A stretch of 64,000 bases of DNA from Pseudonocardia petroleophila (GCF_014235185.1 NZ_CP060131.1:875501-939500), one strand, 5' to 3'; counted from the first letter of the stretch, positions 10,063 through 23,443 are shown. A program made the numbers and translations. Notes: generated by a model not told the origin, from the letters alone.

Positions 10063-11577
10063 CTATCCGACCGGGGTGACGGTGGTCGCCCCCGCCGGCC
10101 GCAGGCGGGCCAGGTGCCGGGGCAGCGCGAACCCCAGCGCCGCCACCAGCCCGATCAGCACCACGCCCGCGGGCAGCAGCAGCGCCTGCGCCATCGCCGT
10201 CGCGAACCCGGCGTGCAGGGCCTCGGGGAGCCGGGCGATCGTCTCCGTCGACCCGCCACCGGGTGCCGCCGGCAGGTTCGCCGCGAGCCGCGACGCGATG
10301 AGCACCGCGATCGCCGCGCTGCCCAGCACGGCGCCGACCTGGCGGGTGGTGTTGTAGACGCCCGACCCGGCCCCCGCGTCGGCGGGCGGGAGGTTGCGGG
10401 TGGCCGTGGTGGACACCGGGGCCCAGACGAACCCGTTGGCCACGCCCAGCAGCGCGATCGGCAGCAGCAGCTGCCAGATCGGGGTCTGCGGACCCATGAC
10501 GGCGGCGAGCCACACCAGCGACACCGACCACGACGCCAGCCCGACCCCGGCCAGCACCCGCGGGTGCACGCGGTCGCTCAGGCGCCCGACGACCGGGGCC
10601 AGCCCGCCGGAGACGACGGCCATCGGCACGAGCAGCAGCGCCGAGCCGGTGGGGCTCAGGCCGAGCACGGCCTGCGCGTAGAACAGGATCGGGAAGACCA
10701 TCGCGGTGACGGTGAAGCCGACCGTGGTGATCACGACGTTGGCCAGGCTGAAGTTCCGGTCGCGGAACAGCGCCAGCCGCACCAGCGGCTCGGCCGCACG
10801 CCCCTGCCACGCCACGAACGCCACCAGCACCACGACGCCCGCGACGATCAGCGACCACACCGACACCGGACCGGCGATCGTGCCCCAGGCGTAGGCCTGG
10901 CCCTCCTGGATGCCGAACACCAGCAGGAACATGCCGACGGCGCTGAGCCCGACACCGACGAGGTCGAACCGGCGCACGTGCGTCGGGAGCTCGGGGACGA
11001 GCCGCAGGGCCAGCACGAAGCCGACGACCCCCACGGGCACGTTGATGAAGAAGATCCACTCCCAGCCGAGGCCGTCGACCAGCACCCCGCCCAGGATCGG
11101 CCCGACGAGCGTGGCGATGCCCGCGACGGCGCCCCACAGGCTCATCGCACGGCCGCGGTTCTCCGCGGGGAAGGTCCGGGTGATCACGGCCATCGTCTGC
11201 GGCGTCATCAGCGCCGCGCCCAGGCCCTGCACGACCCGGGCGGCGATCAGCCCGCCGAGCGTGCCGGTGAGCCCGCACCACAGCGAGGCGACGGTGAAGA
11301 CCACGAGGCCGACCAGGTAGACCCGGCGCGGGCCGAAGCGGTCGCCGAGCCGGCCGGTGACCAGCAGCGGCACGGCGTAGGCCAGCAGGTAGGCGCTGGT
11401 CACCCAGACGACCGCGTCCACGCCGACGCCGAGGTCGGCCATGATCGCCGGTGTCGCGACGGAGACGATGGTGGAGTCCACCAGGATCATGAAGAAGCCG
11501 AGCACGAGGGCCCAGAGGGCGGGCCACGGGTTCTCGGGGGTCCCTTCCGCTCCCCTCACCGGCTGCTGGGTGGTCAT
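10063..11577 (-). CDS. MFS multidrug exporter, DHA2 (EmrB/QacA) family, 14 membrane segments
   Basis: A 504-residue transporter with the DHA2 fingerprint. Motif C-like FMILVDSTIVSVATPAI lies in segment 1, GRLGDRFGPRRV in the loop between segments 2 and 3 (motif A), and LGGVLVDGLGWEWIFFINVP further on. About 14 hydrophobic segments can be counted. Proteins of this family export drugs, dyes or metabolites using the proton gradient. ATG 11577 is chosen over a longer in-frame GTG because MTTQQ begins just before the conserved region. It sits between rsmA (67 bases upstream) and ispE, breaking an otherwise conserved gene order, and has no visible local regulator. Confidence 0.93.
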   Translation of the reverse strand: MTTQQPVRGAEGTPENPWPALWALVLGFFMILVDSTIVSVATPAIMADLGVGVDAVVWVTSAYLLAYAVPLLVTGRLGDRFGPRRVYLVGLVVFTVASLWCGLTGTLGGLIAARVVQGLGAALMTPQTMAVITRTFPAENRGRAMSLWGAVAGIATLVGPILGGVLVDGLGWEWIFFINVPVGVVGFVLALRLVPELPTHVRRFDLVGVGLSAVGMFLLVFGIQEGQAYAWGTIAGPVSVWSLIVAGVVVLVAFVAWQGRAAEPLVRLALFRDRNFSLANVVITTVGFTVTAMVFPILFYAQAVLGLSPTGSALLLVPMAVVSGGLAPVVGRLSDRVHPRVLAGVGLASWSVSLVWLAAVMGPQTPIWQLLLPIALLGVANGFVWAPVSTTATRNLPPADAGAGSGVYNTTRQVGAVLGSAAIAVLIASRLAANLPAAPGGGSTETIARLPEALHAGFATAMAQALLLPAGVVLIGLVAALGFALPRHLARLRPAGATTVTPVG

Positions 11578-11644
11578 GTCCGGAGTATCGGCCGGAGCAG
11601 GTGGGCCGACAACTCGACCCCGCACGGCGGCCGGGGCGAACCGG

Positions 11645-12484
11645 TCAGACGGTGGCGAGCCGGGCGAAATCGTCGATGCCGAGCCGCTCGGCGCGGGTCA
11701 TCGGGTCGATCCCGGCCGCGCGCAGGGCGTCCTCCGCGGCGGCCGGTGACCCCGCCCAGCCGGACAGGCCGCTGCGCAGCGCCTTGCGCCGCTGGGCGAA
11801 CGCGGCGTCGATCAGCGCGAACACGGTCTCGCGGTCACCGGGCGGGGGGTCGCGCCGGTCGAAGGCCAGCAGCCCGGAGTCGACGCCCGGCACCGGCCAG
11901 AACACCGCCCGGGGCACCGGCCCCGCGCGGCGCGCGGCGGCGTACCACGCCAGCTTCGCGCTCGGCACCCCGTAGGCCTTGCTGCCGGGGGTCGCGGCCA
12001 GGCGCTCGGCCACCTCGGCCTGCACCATCACCAGGCCCCGGCGCAGCGCGGGCAGCTCCGCGAGCAGGTGCAGCACGACCGGCACGCCGACGTTGTAGGG
12101 CAGGTTCGCGACGAGGGCGGTGGCCCCGGGCAGCTGCGCGGCGGTGACCCGCAGGGCGTCGGCCCCGACGACGGTGAGCCGGTCGGCCAGCGTCGGCGCC
12201 CGGTCCGCGACGGTGGCCGGCAGCCGGGCCGCGAGGACCGGGTCGATCTCGACGGCGTGCACCCCGGCCACCTCGGGCAGCAGCGCGAGCGTCAGCGACC
12301 CGAGGCCCGGGCCGACCTCGACCACGACGTCGTCCGGCGAGAGCTGCGCGGCCCTCACGATGCGGCGGACCGTGTTCGGGTCGTGCACGAAGTTCTGGCC
12401 GAGCTTCTTCGTCGGCCGCAGGCCCAGCTCGTCGGCGAGGGCCCGCACCTCCGCGGGGCCGAGCAGTCGGGAGGGTCCGGTCAC
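11645..12484 (-). CDS. rsmA: 16S rRNA (adenine1518-N6/adenine1519-N6)-dimethyltransferase
   Basis: A 279-residue KsgA/RsmA methyltransferase that dimethylates two adjacent adenines near the 3' end of 16S rRNA during 30S assembly. The start region [16 protein letters not shown] motif [13 protein letters not shown] and catalytic NLPYNV are present. It begins at a GTG at 12484, eight bases downstream of the Rpf gene stop. Together with the Rpf gene it reproduces the rpfB-ksgA order of mycobacteria. Loss of this enzyme gives kasugamycin resistance in other bacteria. Confidence 0.96.
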   Translation of the reverse strand: MTGPSRLLGPAEVRALADELGLRPTKKLGQNFVHDPNTVRRIVRAAQLSPDDVVVEVGPGLGSLTLALLPEVAGVHAVEIDPVLAARLPATVADRAPTLADRLTVVGADALRVTAAQLPGATALVANLPYNVGVPVVLHLLAELPALRRGLVMVQAEVAERLAATPGSKAYGVPSAKLAWYAAARRAGPVPRAVFWPVPGVDSGLLAFDRRDPPPGDRETVFALIDAAFAQRRKALRSGLSGWAGSPAAAEDALRAAGIDPMTRAERLGIDDFARLATV

Positions 12485-12491
12485 GCCCGCA

Positions 12492-14504
<2,013 letters not shown>

Positions 14505-14536
14505 TCAGCGGCTCCGGATCACCGCCCGGCGCGCCG

Positions 14537-15364
14537 TCAGGCCCCGAGACCGAAGACCCGCTCGGCGTTGCGCCGGGCGGCGTCGGCGACGTCCTCGGCC
14601 GGCACCCCGCGCAGCGCCGCGATCCCCCGGACCGTCCACGGCAGGCAGTACGGCTCGTTGGCGCGGCCGCGGTGGGGGTGCGGCGTCAGGAACGGGGCGT
14701 CGGTCTCCACGAGGAACGCGTCCTCGGGCACCAGCACCGCCGCCTCCTGCAGGTCGTGGGAGTTCCTGAACGTGACCGGGCCCGCGAACGACAGCACGTA
14801 CCCGGCGTCGACGCACTCGCGCGCCATCGCCGCGTCGCCGGAGAAGCAGTGGAACACCACCGTCTCCGGGGCCCCCTCCTCGCGGAGCAGCCGCAGGACG
14901 TCGGCGTGGGCGTCGCGGTCGTGGATCATCAGCGGTTTGCCCAGCCGCTTCGCGAGGTCGATGTGCCAGCGGAACTCGCGCTGCTGGGCCTCGGGCGGCG
15001 AGTGGTCCCAGTGGTAGTCCAGCCCCGTCTCCCCCACCGCGACGACGCGCGGGTCGCGGGCCAGCTCCTCGATCTCGGCGCGCTCGGCGTCGCTGACGGC
15101 GGCGGTGCGCGTCGGGTGCAGGGCGACGGCCGCGTGCACCCGGTCGTCCCAGTGGGCCGCGCGCACGGCGAACCGGGCGCCGTCGAGGTCGTCGGCGATC
15201 GTGACCGCCCGCGTGACGTTCACGGCCGCGGCGCGGTCCATCGCGGCCCGGACGTCCTCGGCGGTGACGCAGCCGCACGCGTCGAGGTGGGTGTGGGAGT
15301 CGACGGTGGGCACGCCGAGCGCCACGGGCGGATCAGGAGCAGCCCTGCGCCCGTGCCCGCTCAC
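14537..15364 (-). CDS. tatD: TatD-family metal-dependent deoxyribonuclease
   Basis: About 275 residues from GTG 15364. GTG 15379 and GTG 15325 are alternatives, and the last would start just before the conserved part. TIM-barrel amidohydrolase fold with metal ligands DSHTHLD near the N-terminus, GETGLDYHWD, MIHDRDAHAD, VFHCFSGD and VETDAPFLTP. TatD proteins are 3'-5' DNA exonucleases involved in DNA repair or fragmentation. It follows metG, as Rv1008 follows Rv1007c-type neighbours in mycobacteria, and precedes rpfB on the same strand. A 17-base inverted repeat separates it from metG. Confidence 0.92.
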   Translation of the reverse strand: MSGHGRRAAPDPPVALGVPTVDSHTHLDACGCVTAEDVRAAMDRAAAVNVTRAVTIADDLDGARFAVRAAHWDDRVHAAVALHPTRTAAVSDAERAEIEELARDPRVVAVGETGLDYHWDHSPPEAQQREFRWHIDLAKRLGKPLMIHDRDAHADVLRLLREEGAPETVVFHCFSGDAAMARECVDAGYVLSFAGPVTFRNSHDLQEAAVLVPEDAFLVETDAPFLTPHPHRGRANEPYCLPWTVRGIAALRGVPAEDVADAARRNAERVFGLGA

Positions 15365-15376
15365 CGCCGTCCCCGG

Positions 15377-15436
15377 CACTTCGGAGCCACGATGCCGTTG
15401 CCGCGCCCCGGAAACCGCGTTGTGGCTCCGACGTGC
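15377..15436. terminator. Long imperfect inverted repeat between metG and tatD
   Basis: GCACTTCGGAGCCACGA (15377-15393) and TTGTGGCTCCGACGTGC (15420-15436) are inverted copies with two mismatches. The inner core TCGGAGCCAC/GTGGCTCCGA is perfect. The loop is 26 bases. No T-run follows on the minus strand, so it is not a classical intrinsic terminator. It could still terminate or attenuate metG transcription or protect its 3' end. If tatD used GTG 15379 the hairpin would touch its start. Confidence 0.6.
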
Positions 15437-15449
15437 GGTCGGGAGGGGG

Positions 15450-17240
15450 TCACGGGACGATCGGGGCCCACTCCGGGCCCGTCTCGCCCAGCTCCGGGTC
15501 CAGTTTCGTGAAGATGGGAGTGGGCTTCTGCAGGGGGCGGCCGATCTCGATCGGGGTGCTCGCCCAGGACGCCTGCTCCGCCGCGTAGTCGCCGGTGAGG
15601 ACCGGGTAGCCGGGCCCCTCGCCGAGCTCCTCGACCTCGCGGACCTCCGGCTGCGCCGCCCACACGCCGGTGCCGCCCAGCGCCTCGTGCACCTGCTGCG
15701 CCGAGTGCGGCAGGAACGGCGTGAGCAGCGTGTTCGCGTCCTGCACGACCTGCAGCGCGGTGTGCAGGATCGTGTCGCGGCGGTCGGGGTCGTCCTTGCG
15801 CTTCCACGGCTCCTGGTCGCTCAGGTACCGGTTGGCCAGCGTGACGATCCGCATCGCCTCGCCCGAGGCCTGCTTGAACCGGTTGCGCGCCAGCAGCGCG
15901 CCCACCGAGTCGAAACCGGCCCTCGACGCCGCGAGCAGCTCGGCGTCGGCGTCGGTGGGCGCGGTGGGCTTCGGGATCGCGCCGACGTTCTTGTGCGCCA
16001 TGGAGATCGAGCGGTTGACGAGGTTGCCCCACTCGTTGGCCAGCTCGAAGTTGGTGCGGCGCACGAACTCGTCCCAGGTGAAGTCGGTGTCCTGGTTCTC
16101 CGGGCCGGCGGTGGCGATGAAGTAGCGCAGCGCGTCGGGGCCGAACTCCTTCAGGAAGTCGGTCACGTAGATGACGGTGCCGCGGCTGGTGGAGAACTTC
16201 GAGCCGCTCATCGTCAGGAACTCCGACGACACGATCTCGTCGGGCAGGTTCAGCGTGCCGAACGCACCGGGCGTGCCGCCCTTGTCGCCCGCCCCGTTCT
16301 GGCCGAGCAGCAGCGCCGGCCAGATGACGGAGTGGAAGACGATGTTGTCCTTGCCCATGAAGTAGTAGGCCTGGGCCGACGGGTCGGTCCACCACTTCTT
16401 CCAGGCGTCCGGGTCGGGCCCGCGCCGCGCCCACTCCACCGACGCCGACAGGTAGCCGATCACCGCGTCGAACCAGACGTAGAGCCGCTTCATCGGCTGG
16501 TCGCTCCAGCCGTCGAGCGGGATGGGGACGCCCCAGTCGAGGTCGCGGGAGATCGCGCGCGGCTTGAGGTCGGCGGCGAGGTTGGCCGAGAACTTCAGGA
16601 CGTTCGGGCGCCAGTCGGTGCGCGTGGACAGCCACGACCCCAGCGACTCGGCGAACGCGGGCAGGTCGAGGAAGAAGTGCTCGGTCTCGACGAAGACCGG
16701 CGTCTCTCCGTTGATCTTCGACTTCGGGTTCTTGAGATCGGCCGGGTCGAGCTGGTTGCCGCAGTTGTCGCACTGGTCGCCGCGCGCGTGCTCGTAGCCG
16801 CAGATCGGGCAGGTGCCCTCGACGTAGCGGTCGGGCAGCGTCCGGCCGGTCGACGGGCTGATCGCGCCCATCGCCTTCTTCGTGAACACGTAGCCGTTCT
16901 TGTGCAGCGCCAGGAACAGCTGCTGGACGACGGCGTAGTGGTTGCTCGTGGTGGTGCGCGTGAACAGGTCGTAGGACAGGCCGAGGCCCTGCAGGTCCTC
17001 CACGATCACGCGGTTGTACTTGTCGGCGAGCTGCCGCGGCGTGAGCCCCTCGGCGTCGGCCTGCACCTGGATCGGCGTGCCGTGCTCGTCGGTGCCGCTG
17101 ACCATCAGCACGTCGTCGCCGACCATCCGCCGGTAGCGGGAGAAGACGTCGGAGGGCACGCCGAAACCGCTGACGTGACCGATGTGCCGCGGGCCGTTGG
17201 CGTAGGGCCAGGCCACGGCGGTCAGCACGTGGGAACTCAT
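15450..17240 (-). CDS. metG: Methionyl-tRNA synthetase
   Basis: A 596-residue class I synthetase that charges tRNA-Met. The HIGH motif appears as RHIGH at residues 18-22. A zinc knuckle [18 protein letters not shown] sits near 145-165. KFSTS in [12 protein letters not shown] is the KMSKS-equivalent loop, and [12 protein letters not shown] lies in the catalytic domain. An anticodon-binding helical domain fills the last 200 residues. The C-terminal tRNA-binding (EMAP-like) extension of some MetRS is absent. ATG 17240 starts the family N-terminus directly. It is divergent from the iron-uptake operon. Confidence 0.98.
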   Translation of the reverse strand: MSSHVLTAVAWPYANGPRHIGHVSGFGVPSDVFSRYRRMVGDDVLMVSGTDEHGTPIQVQADAEGLTPRQLADKYNRVIVEDLQGLGLSYDLFTRTTTSNHYAVVQQLFLALHKNGYVFTKKAMGAISPSTGRTLPDRYVEGTCPICGYEHARGDQCDNCGNQLDPADLKNPKSKINGETPVFVETEHFFLDLPAFAESLGSWLSTRTDWRPNVLKFSANLAADLKPRAISRDLDWGVPIPLDGWSDQPMKRLYVWFDAVIGYLSASVEWARRGPDPDAWKKWWTDPSAQAYYFMGKDNIVFHSVIWPALLLGQNGAGDKGGTPGAFGTLNLPDEIVSSEFLTMSGSKFSTSRGTVIYVTDFLKEFGPDALRYFIATAGPENQDTDFTWDEFVRRTNFELANEWGNLVNRSISMAHKNVGAIPKPTAPTDADAELLAASRAGFDSVGALLARNRFKQASGEAMRIVTLANRYLSDQEPWKRKDDPDRRDTILHTALQVVQDANTLLTPFLPHSAQQVHEALGGTGVWAAQPEVREVEELGEGPGYPVLTGDYAAEQASWASTPIEIGRPLQKPTPIFTKLDPELGETGPEWAPIVP

Positions 17241-17325
17241 GGTGACCAGCGTAGGCCCGGGCGGCCACCGGGTTCCGCGCGGTCGCGGGTCGGCGGATCG
17301 GCGAACAGGGTCTCGTCACCTGAGC

Positions 17326-17344
17326 ACAGGTGTGCCTATCCTGT
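17326..17344. promoter_or_regulatory. Iron-box-like operator overlapping a -10 for the iron-uptake operon
   Basis: ACAGGTGTGCCTATCCTGT has perfect 5-bp ends (ACAGG/CCTGT). It matches 12 of 19 positions of the DtxR/IdeR box TTAGGTTAGCCTAACCTAA as I recall it. TATCCT at 17337-17342 inside it would serve as a -10 placing transcription start at or one base from the GTG at 17348. Repression by an iron-loaded DtxR-type protein would fit the operon's role; not proven. Confidence 0.5.
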
Positions 17345-17347
17345 GCC

Positions 17348-18171
<824 letters not shown>

Positions 18172-18175
<4 letters not shown>

Positions 18176-18192
18176 AGAAGGCAGTCCGATGA
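18172..18192 (+). CDS. Six-codon minicistron bridging two genes
   Basis: ATG AAG AAG GCA GTC CGA TGA begins with an ATGA overlap on the stop of the ATPase gene. It ends with an ATGA overlap on the start of the binding-protein gene (ATG 18189). It codes for MKKAVR. The double overlap could pass ribosomes from one gene to the next. Alternatively MKKAVR is the original signal-peptide start and a frameshift created a new start. Translation is not proven. Confidence 0.4.
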
Positions 18193-19160
18193 GGACGAGG
18201 TTCCTGCCCGTGCTCGCGGCGGCGGCGCTCGCGCTGGCCGCCTGCGGCACCACCGAGGAGGCCGCGGCCCCCGACGCGGCCCCGGCGGGCGAGCAGATCA
18301 CCCTGACCGACGCCCGGGGGCAGGAGGTCGTGCTCGACGGGCCCGCCGAGCGCACCGTCGGCCTGGAGTGGAACGTCGTCGAGCACCTGGTCTCGCTCGG
18401 GGTGACGCCGGTCGGCGTCGCCGACGTCGAGGGCTACGGGAACTGGGTGCAGAGCGCGCCGCTGACCGGCGAGGTCACCGACGTCGGCGTGCGCGGCGAG
18501 CCCAGCGTCGAGTCGATCGCCGCGCTCGCCCCCGACCTCGTGGTCGCCACCACCGACCTGCCCGAGGCCGCGGTCGCGCAGCTGGAGACCGTCGCGCCGG
18601 TGCTGCTCGTCCGCTCCGCCGACGCCGCCGACCCGATCGGGCGGATGCGGACCAACGTCGACCTGGTCGCCCGGGCCACCGGCACCCAGGACGCCGCGAC
18701 GGCGCTGCTGGCCGACTTCGACGCCGCGCTCGCCGAGGGCGCGGCGGCGATCGGCGCCGCCGGGCTGACCGGCCGGCCGATGGCCTTCTCCGACGCCTAC
18801 GTCGACGGCGGTCAGCTCTCCATCCGGCCGTTCACCGGCGGCTCGCTGGCCGGGGCGGTGGCCGCGGAGATCGGGCTGCCCAGCGCCTGGACGGTCGAGG
18901 GCGACCCCGACTACGGCCTGGCCTCCACCGACGTCGAGGGGCTGACCGCGCTGGGCGACGTGGAGTACGTCTACTACGACAACGCCGCGGTGACCCCCGA
19001 CCCGATCACCGAGACGCTCACCGGCAACGCGGTGTGGGAGTCGCTGCCCTTCGTCCGGGCGGGCAACGTCACCCGGCTGCCCGACGGCATCTGGATGTTC
19101 GGCGGGCCCGCGTCGATGCAGGCCTACGTCGACGCCGTGGTCACCGCGGTGACCGGCTGA
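18189..19160 (+). CDS. Iron-siderophore substrate-binding lipoprotein (FecB/FhuD type)
   Basis: A 323-residue lipoprotein. The signal peptide MRTRFLPVLAAAALALAAC has a lipobox LAAC with the modified cysteine at residue 19. The periplasmic-binding fold of the FepB/FhuD class follows: an N-terminal domain with TVGLEWNVVEHLVSLGVTPVG, a GEPSVESIAALAPDLVV stretch and the C-terminal LPDGIWMFGGPASMQAYVDAV. It would catch ferric siderophore outside the membrane and pass it to the permease. It starts within the stop of a six-codon ORF and ends one base before the permease start. Confidence 0.93.
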   Translation: MRTRFLPVLAAAALALAACGTTEEAAAPDAAPAGEQITLTDARGQEVVLDGPAERTVGLEWNVVEHLVSLGVTPVGVADVEGYGNWVQSAPLTGEVTDVGVRGEPSVESIAALAPDLVVATTDLPEAAVAQLETVAPVLLVRSADAADPIGRMRTNVDLVARATGTQDAATALLADFDAALAEGAAAIGAAGLTGRPMAFSDAYVDGGQLSIRPFTGGSLAGAVAAEIGLPSAWTVEGDPDYGLASTDVEGLTALGDVEYVYYDNAAVTPDPITETLTGNAVWESLPFVRAGNVTRLPDGIWMFGGPASMQAYVDAVVTAVTG

Positions 19161-19161
19161 C

Positions 19162-21243
19162 GTGACGCTCGCCCCCACCGCTCCCGCGACGGCGGCACCG
19201 GTCCCGGCCCGGCCGCTGCGCGTCACCGGCGCCACCGTCGCGGGCACGGTCCTGGTCGCCCTGGTCGCGGCCGTGCACCTCACCCAGGGCACGGCCGCGG
19301 TCGACGCCGCCGACCTCTGGGCGCTGCTGACCGGCGGCGGCACCGACCAGGCCGCGGCCGTGGTCGTCGCCTCGCGGCTGCCCCGGCTGCTGGCCGGGCT
19401 CGTCGTCGGGGCGGCGCTGGGCGCGGCGGGGGCGGCGCTGCAGTCGATCGCGCGCAACTCCCTGGCCGCCCCGGACACCCTCGGGGTGAACGCCGGCGCG
19501 CACCTCGCGGTGGTGGCCGTCGCCGCGGTCGGGGTGAGCCTGCCGTTCTACGCCTCCGGGCTGCTCGCGTTCGCCGGCGGGCTGGTCGCGGCCGGGCTGG
19601 TGCTGGCGCTGTCCGCGGGCGGGGGCTCGGCGCCGACCCGGCTGGTCCTGGCCGGCTCGGCGGTGTCGCTGGCGCTCCACGCGCTCACCACCGTGCTGCT
19701 GCTGCTGTTCGCCCAGGAGACCTCCGGGCTCTACGCCTGGGGCAGCGGGTCGCTGGCGCAGACGGGGCTGTCCGCGGTCGGGCAGGCCGCGCCGGTGGTG
19801 GCGCTCGGGATCGCCGCGCTGGTCCTGCTCGGGCGGCGCCTGGACGTGCTCGGTCTCGGCGACGACACCGCCGAGGTGCTGGGCGTGCCGGTGCGCCGCA
19901 CGCGCGTGGTCGTCGTGGTGCTGGCGGTGCTGCTCGCGGCCGCGGCGGTCACCGTGGCGGGTCCGGTCGGGTTCGTCGGGCTGTGCGCACCCGCGGCGGT
20001 CCGGATCGTCGCGCCGCTGGTGCCGGGGATGCACCGGCACCGGGTGCTGGTGCCGTTCTCGGCACTGGCCGGGGTCGCGGTCGTGCTCGGCGCGGACGTC
20101 GTGGTCCGTGCCGCGCTCGGCGGGCAGGCCGGGGTGGAGGTGCCCACGGGCGTCGTCACGACGGTGTTCGGCGCGGTCGTGCTGGTGCTGCTGGCCCAGC
20201 GGTTCCGCGACTCGGGGCCGGTGCGCCACGCGCCGTCGGCGCGGTCGGCACGGCTGCGCGACCGGCGCGCGTTCGCCGTCGTCGTGGCCGTGCTGGTGGT
20301 GGCCACCGCGGGCGTCGCGGCCGGGGCGCTGCTGCTCGGCGACGCCACCCTGCTCGGCGGTGACGTCGTCAACTGGCTCGCCGGGCGCGGCGGCCGGGTC
20401 ACCACGTTCGTGCTCGACACCCGGGCGCCGCGGGTGCTCGCGGCGCTGCTGGCCGGCGCGGCGCTGGCGCTCGCCGGGACCGCGGTGCAGGCCGTGTGCC
20501 GCAACCCGCTCGCCGAACCCGGGCTGCTCGGCGTCAGCGGCGGGGCGGGGCTGGCCGCCGTCGCCGCGATCACCCTGGCGCCCACGCTCGGCACCTGGAC
20601 CCTCGCCGGCATCACCGCCGCCGGCGCGCTGGTCGCGTGTGCGCTGGTGTTCGGCCTCGCCGCCCGCGGCGGGCTCGCCTCCGACCGGCTCGTGCTGATC
20701 GGGGTCGGCGTCTCCTACGGGACGCTGTCGCTGATCACCGTACTGATCGTGCAGACCGACCCGTTCAACGAGACCAAGGCCCTGACCTGGCTGTCGGGTT
20801 CCACCTACGGCCGGACCGTCGTCCACCTCGTCCCGGTGCTGGTCGCGCTCGTGCTGGCCACCGTGCTGCTCGCCCGCGCCCGCGAGGAGCTCGACCTGAT
20901 GGCGCTCGACGACGACACCCCGCGGGTGCTGGGCATCGCGCTGGGCCGCACCCGGCTGGCGCTGCTCACCGTGTCGGCGCTGCTCACCGCGGCCGCCGTG
21001 GCCGCGGTCGGGGTGATCTCGTTCGTCGGGCTGGTCGCCCCGCACGCCGCCCGCGCGCTCGTCGGGTCGCGGCACGCGCGCGTCGTCCCGGTGGCGATGC
21101 TGCTCGGCGCGGTGCTGGTGTGCGTGGCCGACGTGCTGGGCCGCACCGTGATCGCGCCGGCCCAGCTCCCGGCGGGCCTGCTGACGTCGCTGATCGGGAC
21201 GCCGTACTTCGTCTACCTGCTCTGGCGCTCCCGGGCCCGCTGA
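19162..21243 (+). CDS. Fused double iron-siderophore permease (FhuB type)
   Basis: A 693-residue protein made of two FecCD permease units in tandem, as in FhuB of E. coli (about 660 residues). Each half has roughly 8-10 membrane segments and the family landmarks. Half 1 has [38 protein letters not shown] and GPVGFVGLCAP. Half 2 has RAPRVLAALLAGAALALAGTAVQ, NPLAEPGLLGVSGGA and GVISFVGLVAPH. The start GTG 19162 lies one base after the binding-protein stop. One polypeptide supplies both permease halves of the importer encoded at 17348-21243. Confidence 0.95.
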   Translation: MTLAPTAPATAAPVPARPLRVTGATVAGTVLVALVAAVHLTQGTAAVDAADLWALLTGGGTDQAAAVVVASRLPRLLAGLVVGAALGAAGAALQSIARNSLAAPDTLGVNAGAHLAVVAVAAVGVSLPFYASGLLAFAGGLVAAGLVLALSAGGGSAPTRLVLAGSAVSLALHALTTVLLLLFAQETSGLYAWGSGSLAQTGLSAVGQAAPVVALGIAALVLLGRRLDVLGLGDDTAEVLGVPVRRTRVVVVVLAVLLAAAAVTVAGPVGFVGLCAPAAVRIVAPLVPGMHRHRVLVPFSALAGVAVVLGADVVVRAALGGQAGVEVPTGVVTTVFGAVVLVLLAQRFRDSGPVRHAPSARSARLRDRRAFAVVVAVLVVATAGVAAGALLLGDATLLGGDVVNWLAGRGGRVTTFVLDTRAPRVLAALLAGAALALAGTAVQAVCRNPLAEPGLLGVSGGAGLAAVAAITLAPTLGTWTLAGITAAGALVACALVFGLAARGGLASDRLVLIGVGVSYGTLSLITVLIVQTDPFNETKALTWLSGSTYGRTVVHLVPVLVALVLATVLLARAREELDLMALDDDTPRVLGIALGRTRLALLTVSALLTAAAVAAVGVISFVGLVAPHAARALVGSRHARVVPVAMLLGAVLVCVADVLGRTVIAPAQLPAGLLTSLIGTPYFVYLLWRSRAR

Positions 21244-21268
21244 CCCGGGCCCGGGACCGCCGGGACGG

Positions 21269-23443
21269 CTAGAGGATGTAGAGCATCTCCTGGTAGGTCG
21301 GCAGCGGCCACAGGTCGTCGGCGACGACGCCCTCGAGCACGTCCGCGGCCTCGCGGACCGCCGCCATCGCCGGGAGCAGCTCGTCGCGGGCGTGCTCGGC
21401 CTCGTCGAGCGCGGTCTCCCCCGGCTCGGCCGCCAGCGCGGCCTTCAGCGTCGCGAGCGCGGAGCGCAGGGCGGTGAGCGGGCCGGTGACCTCCGCGAGC
21501 GCGGACGCGTCGGCCTCCACCCCTGCCGACCGCAGCGCCCCGAGGTTGACCGCCAGCTCCGTCTGGTGGCGCACCGCCGCCGGGAGGATCGACGTCGACC
21601 CGACCTCCAGCGTGATCCGCGCCTCGACGCCGACGGTCAGCGCGTACTGCTCCAGCCCGACCTCGTAGCGGCTGTGCATCTCCCGGTGGTTGAACACGCC
21701 GTAGCGCTCGAACAGCTCCATCGCGGGCGCGGCGATCAGCTCCGGCAGGGCGTCGAGGGTGGTGCGCAGGTTCGGCAGCCCGCGCTCGGCCGCCTCGACC
21801 TGCCACTTGTCGGAGTACCCGTCGCCGTTGAACACGACCGCGCCGTGCGTGGCGATGATCTCGGTGAGCAGGTCCTGCACCGCGGTGTCGAAGTCGGTGC
21901 CCGCCGCCACCGCGGTCTCCAGCTCGGTGGCGCAGTGGTCGAGCGCCTCGGCCATGATCGTGTTGATCGTGACCATCGGCCCCGCGACCGTCTGCATGGA
22001 GCCCGGGGCGCGGAACTCGAACCGGTTGCCGGTGAACGCGAACGGGCTGGTGCGGTTGCGGTCGCCGGGGTCGGTCGGCAGCACGGGCAGGGTGTCGACG
22101 CCGATCACCATCGTCCCCTTGCTCTTCGACGACGTGGCGCGGCCCTTGGCGATCTGGTCGAACACGTCCGCGAGCTGGTCACCCAGGAAGATCGAGATGA
22201 TCGCGGGCGGTGCCTCGTTCGCGCCGAGGCGGTGGTCGTTCGTCGCCGACGCCACCGACGCCCGCAGCAGGCCCGAGTACTTGTGCACCGCGCGGATCAC
22301 GGCCGCGCAGAACACCAGGAACTGGGCGTTCTCGTGCGGGGTGTCCCCGGGGACGAGCAGGCTGCCCAGGTCGGCGTTGCCGAGCGAGAAGTTGACGTGC
22401 TTGCCCGACCCGTTGACGCCCTCGAACGGCTTCTCGTGGAACAGGCACTCCATCCCGTGCTTCTTCGCGATGGTCTTGAACGTCGTCATGAGCAGCTGCT
22501 GGTGGTCGGCCGCGACGTTGGCGCGCTCGAACATCGGCGCGATCTCGAACTGCCCGGGCGCGACCTCGTTGTGCCGCGTCTTCGCCGGGATGCCGAGCTT
22601 GAACAGCTCCCGCTCGGTGTCCATCATGAACCCGAGGACCCGCTCGGGGATGGCGCCGAAGTAGTGGTCGTCGAACTCCTGCCCCTTCGGCGGCTTCGCG
22701 CCGAACAGGGTGCGGCCGGCGTTGAGCAGGTCGGGCCGGGCCAGGAAGAAGTGCCGGTCGACCAGGAAGTACTCCTGCTCCGGGCCGCAGAACGACACGA
22801 TGTGGCCCGGCTGCTCGTGCCCGAACAGCTTCAGGACGCGCTCGGCGTGCACGCCCATCGCCTGCTGCGAGCGCAGCAGCGGCGTCTTGTGGTCGAGCGC
22901 CTCGCCGGTCATCGACACGAACACCGTCGGGATGCACAGCGTGTTGCCGTTCGGGTTCTCCAGGACGTACGCCGGGCTGGTGACGTCCCAGCCGGTGTAG
23001 CCGCGGGCCTCGAACGTGTTGCGCAGCCCGCCGCTGGGGAAGCTGGACGCGTCCGGCTCGCCCTGGACGAGGGTCTTCCCGGCGAACTCGGCGAGCGCCG
23101 AGCCGTCCGACACGGGCTCCAGGAAGCTGTCGTGCTTCTCCGCGGTCAGCCCGGTCAGCGGGTAGAAGACGTGCGCGTAGTGGGTGGCGCCCTTCTCCAG
23201 GGCCCAGTCCTTCATCGCCGACGCGACGGCGTCGGCGACCAGGGGGTCGAGCCGGGCACCGCGCTCGATGGTGGCCATGACCGACCGGAACACCGACTTC
23301 GGCAGCCGCTTCTGCATCACGGCCTTGTTGAACACGTTCTCGCCGAACACCTCGCCCGGGGCCTCCCCGGCGTGGCTGATCGTCGGCGGGACGTAGGCCT
23401 CGACGTCCTTGATCGCCTGCAGACGGACGGTGTTTCCACTCAT
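21269..23443 (-). CDS. glnN: Type III glutamine synthetase
   Basis: A 724-residue GSIII, far longer than GSI (about 470). It makes glutamine from glutamate, ammonia and ATP. Conserved GSIII parts seen are [18 protein letters not shown] near the N-terminus, [15 protein letters not shown] with catalytic acids, [44 protein letters not shown], and [22 protein letters not shown] 23443 has an AGGGCCGGGA ribosome-binding region just upstream; a longer GTG form (23473) would overlap that. A small HTH-like gene is divergent 180 bases away. Confidence 0.95.
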   Translation of the reverse strand: MSGNTVRLQAIKDVEAYVPPTISHAGEAPGEVFGENVFNKAVMQKRLPKSVFRSVMATIERGARLDPLVADAVASAMKDWALEKGATHYAHVFYPLTGLTAEKHDSFLEPVSDGSALAEFAGKTLVQGEPDASSFPSGGLRNTFEARGYTGWDVTSPAYVLENPNGNTLCIPTVFVSMTGEALDHKTPLLRSQQAMGVHAERVLKLFGHEQPGHIVSFCGPEQEYFLVDRHFFLARPDLLNAGRTLFGAKPPKGQEFDDHYFGAIPERVLGFMMDTERELFKLGIPAKTRHNEVAPGQFEIAPMFERANVAADHQQLLMTTFKTIAKKHGMECLFHEKPFEGVNGSGKHVNFSLGNADLGSLLVPGDTPHENAQFLVFCAAVIRAVHKYSGLLRASVASATNDHRLGANEAPPAIISIFLGDQLADVFDQIAKGRATSSKSKGTMVIGVDTLPVLPTDPGDRNRTSPFAFTGNRFEFRAPGSMQTVAGPMVTINTIMAEALDHCATELETAVAAGTDFDTAVQDLLTEIIATHGAVVFNGDGYSDKWQVEAAERGLPNLRTTLDALPELIAAPAMELFERYGVFNHREMHSRYEVGLEQYALTVGVEARITLEVGSTSILPAAVRHQTELAVNLGALRSAGVEADASALAEVTGPLTALRSALATLKAALAAEPGETALDEAEHARDELLPAMAAVREAADVLEGVVADDLWPLPTYQEMLYIL

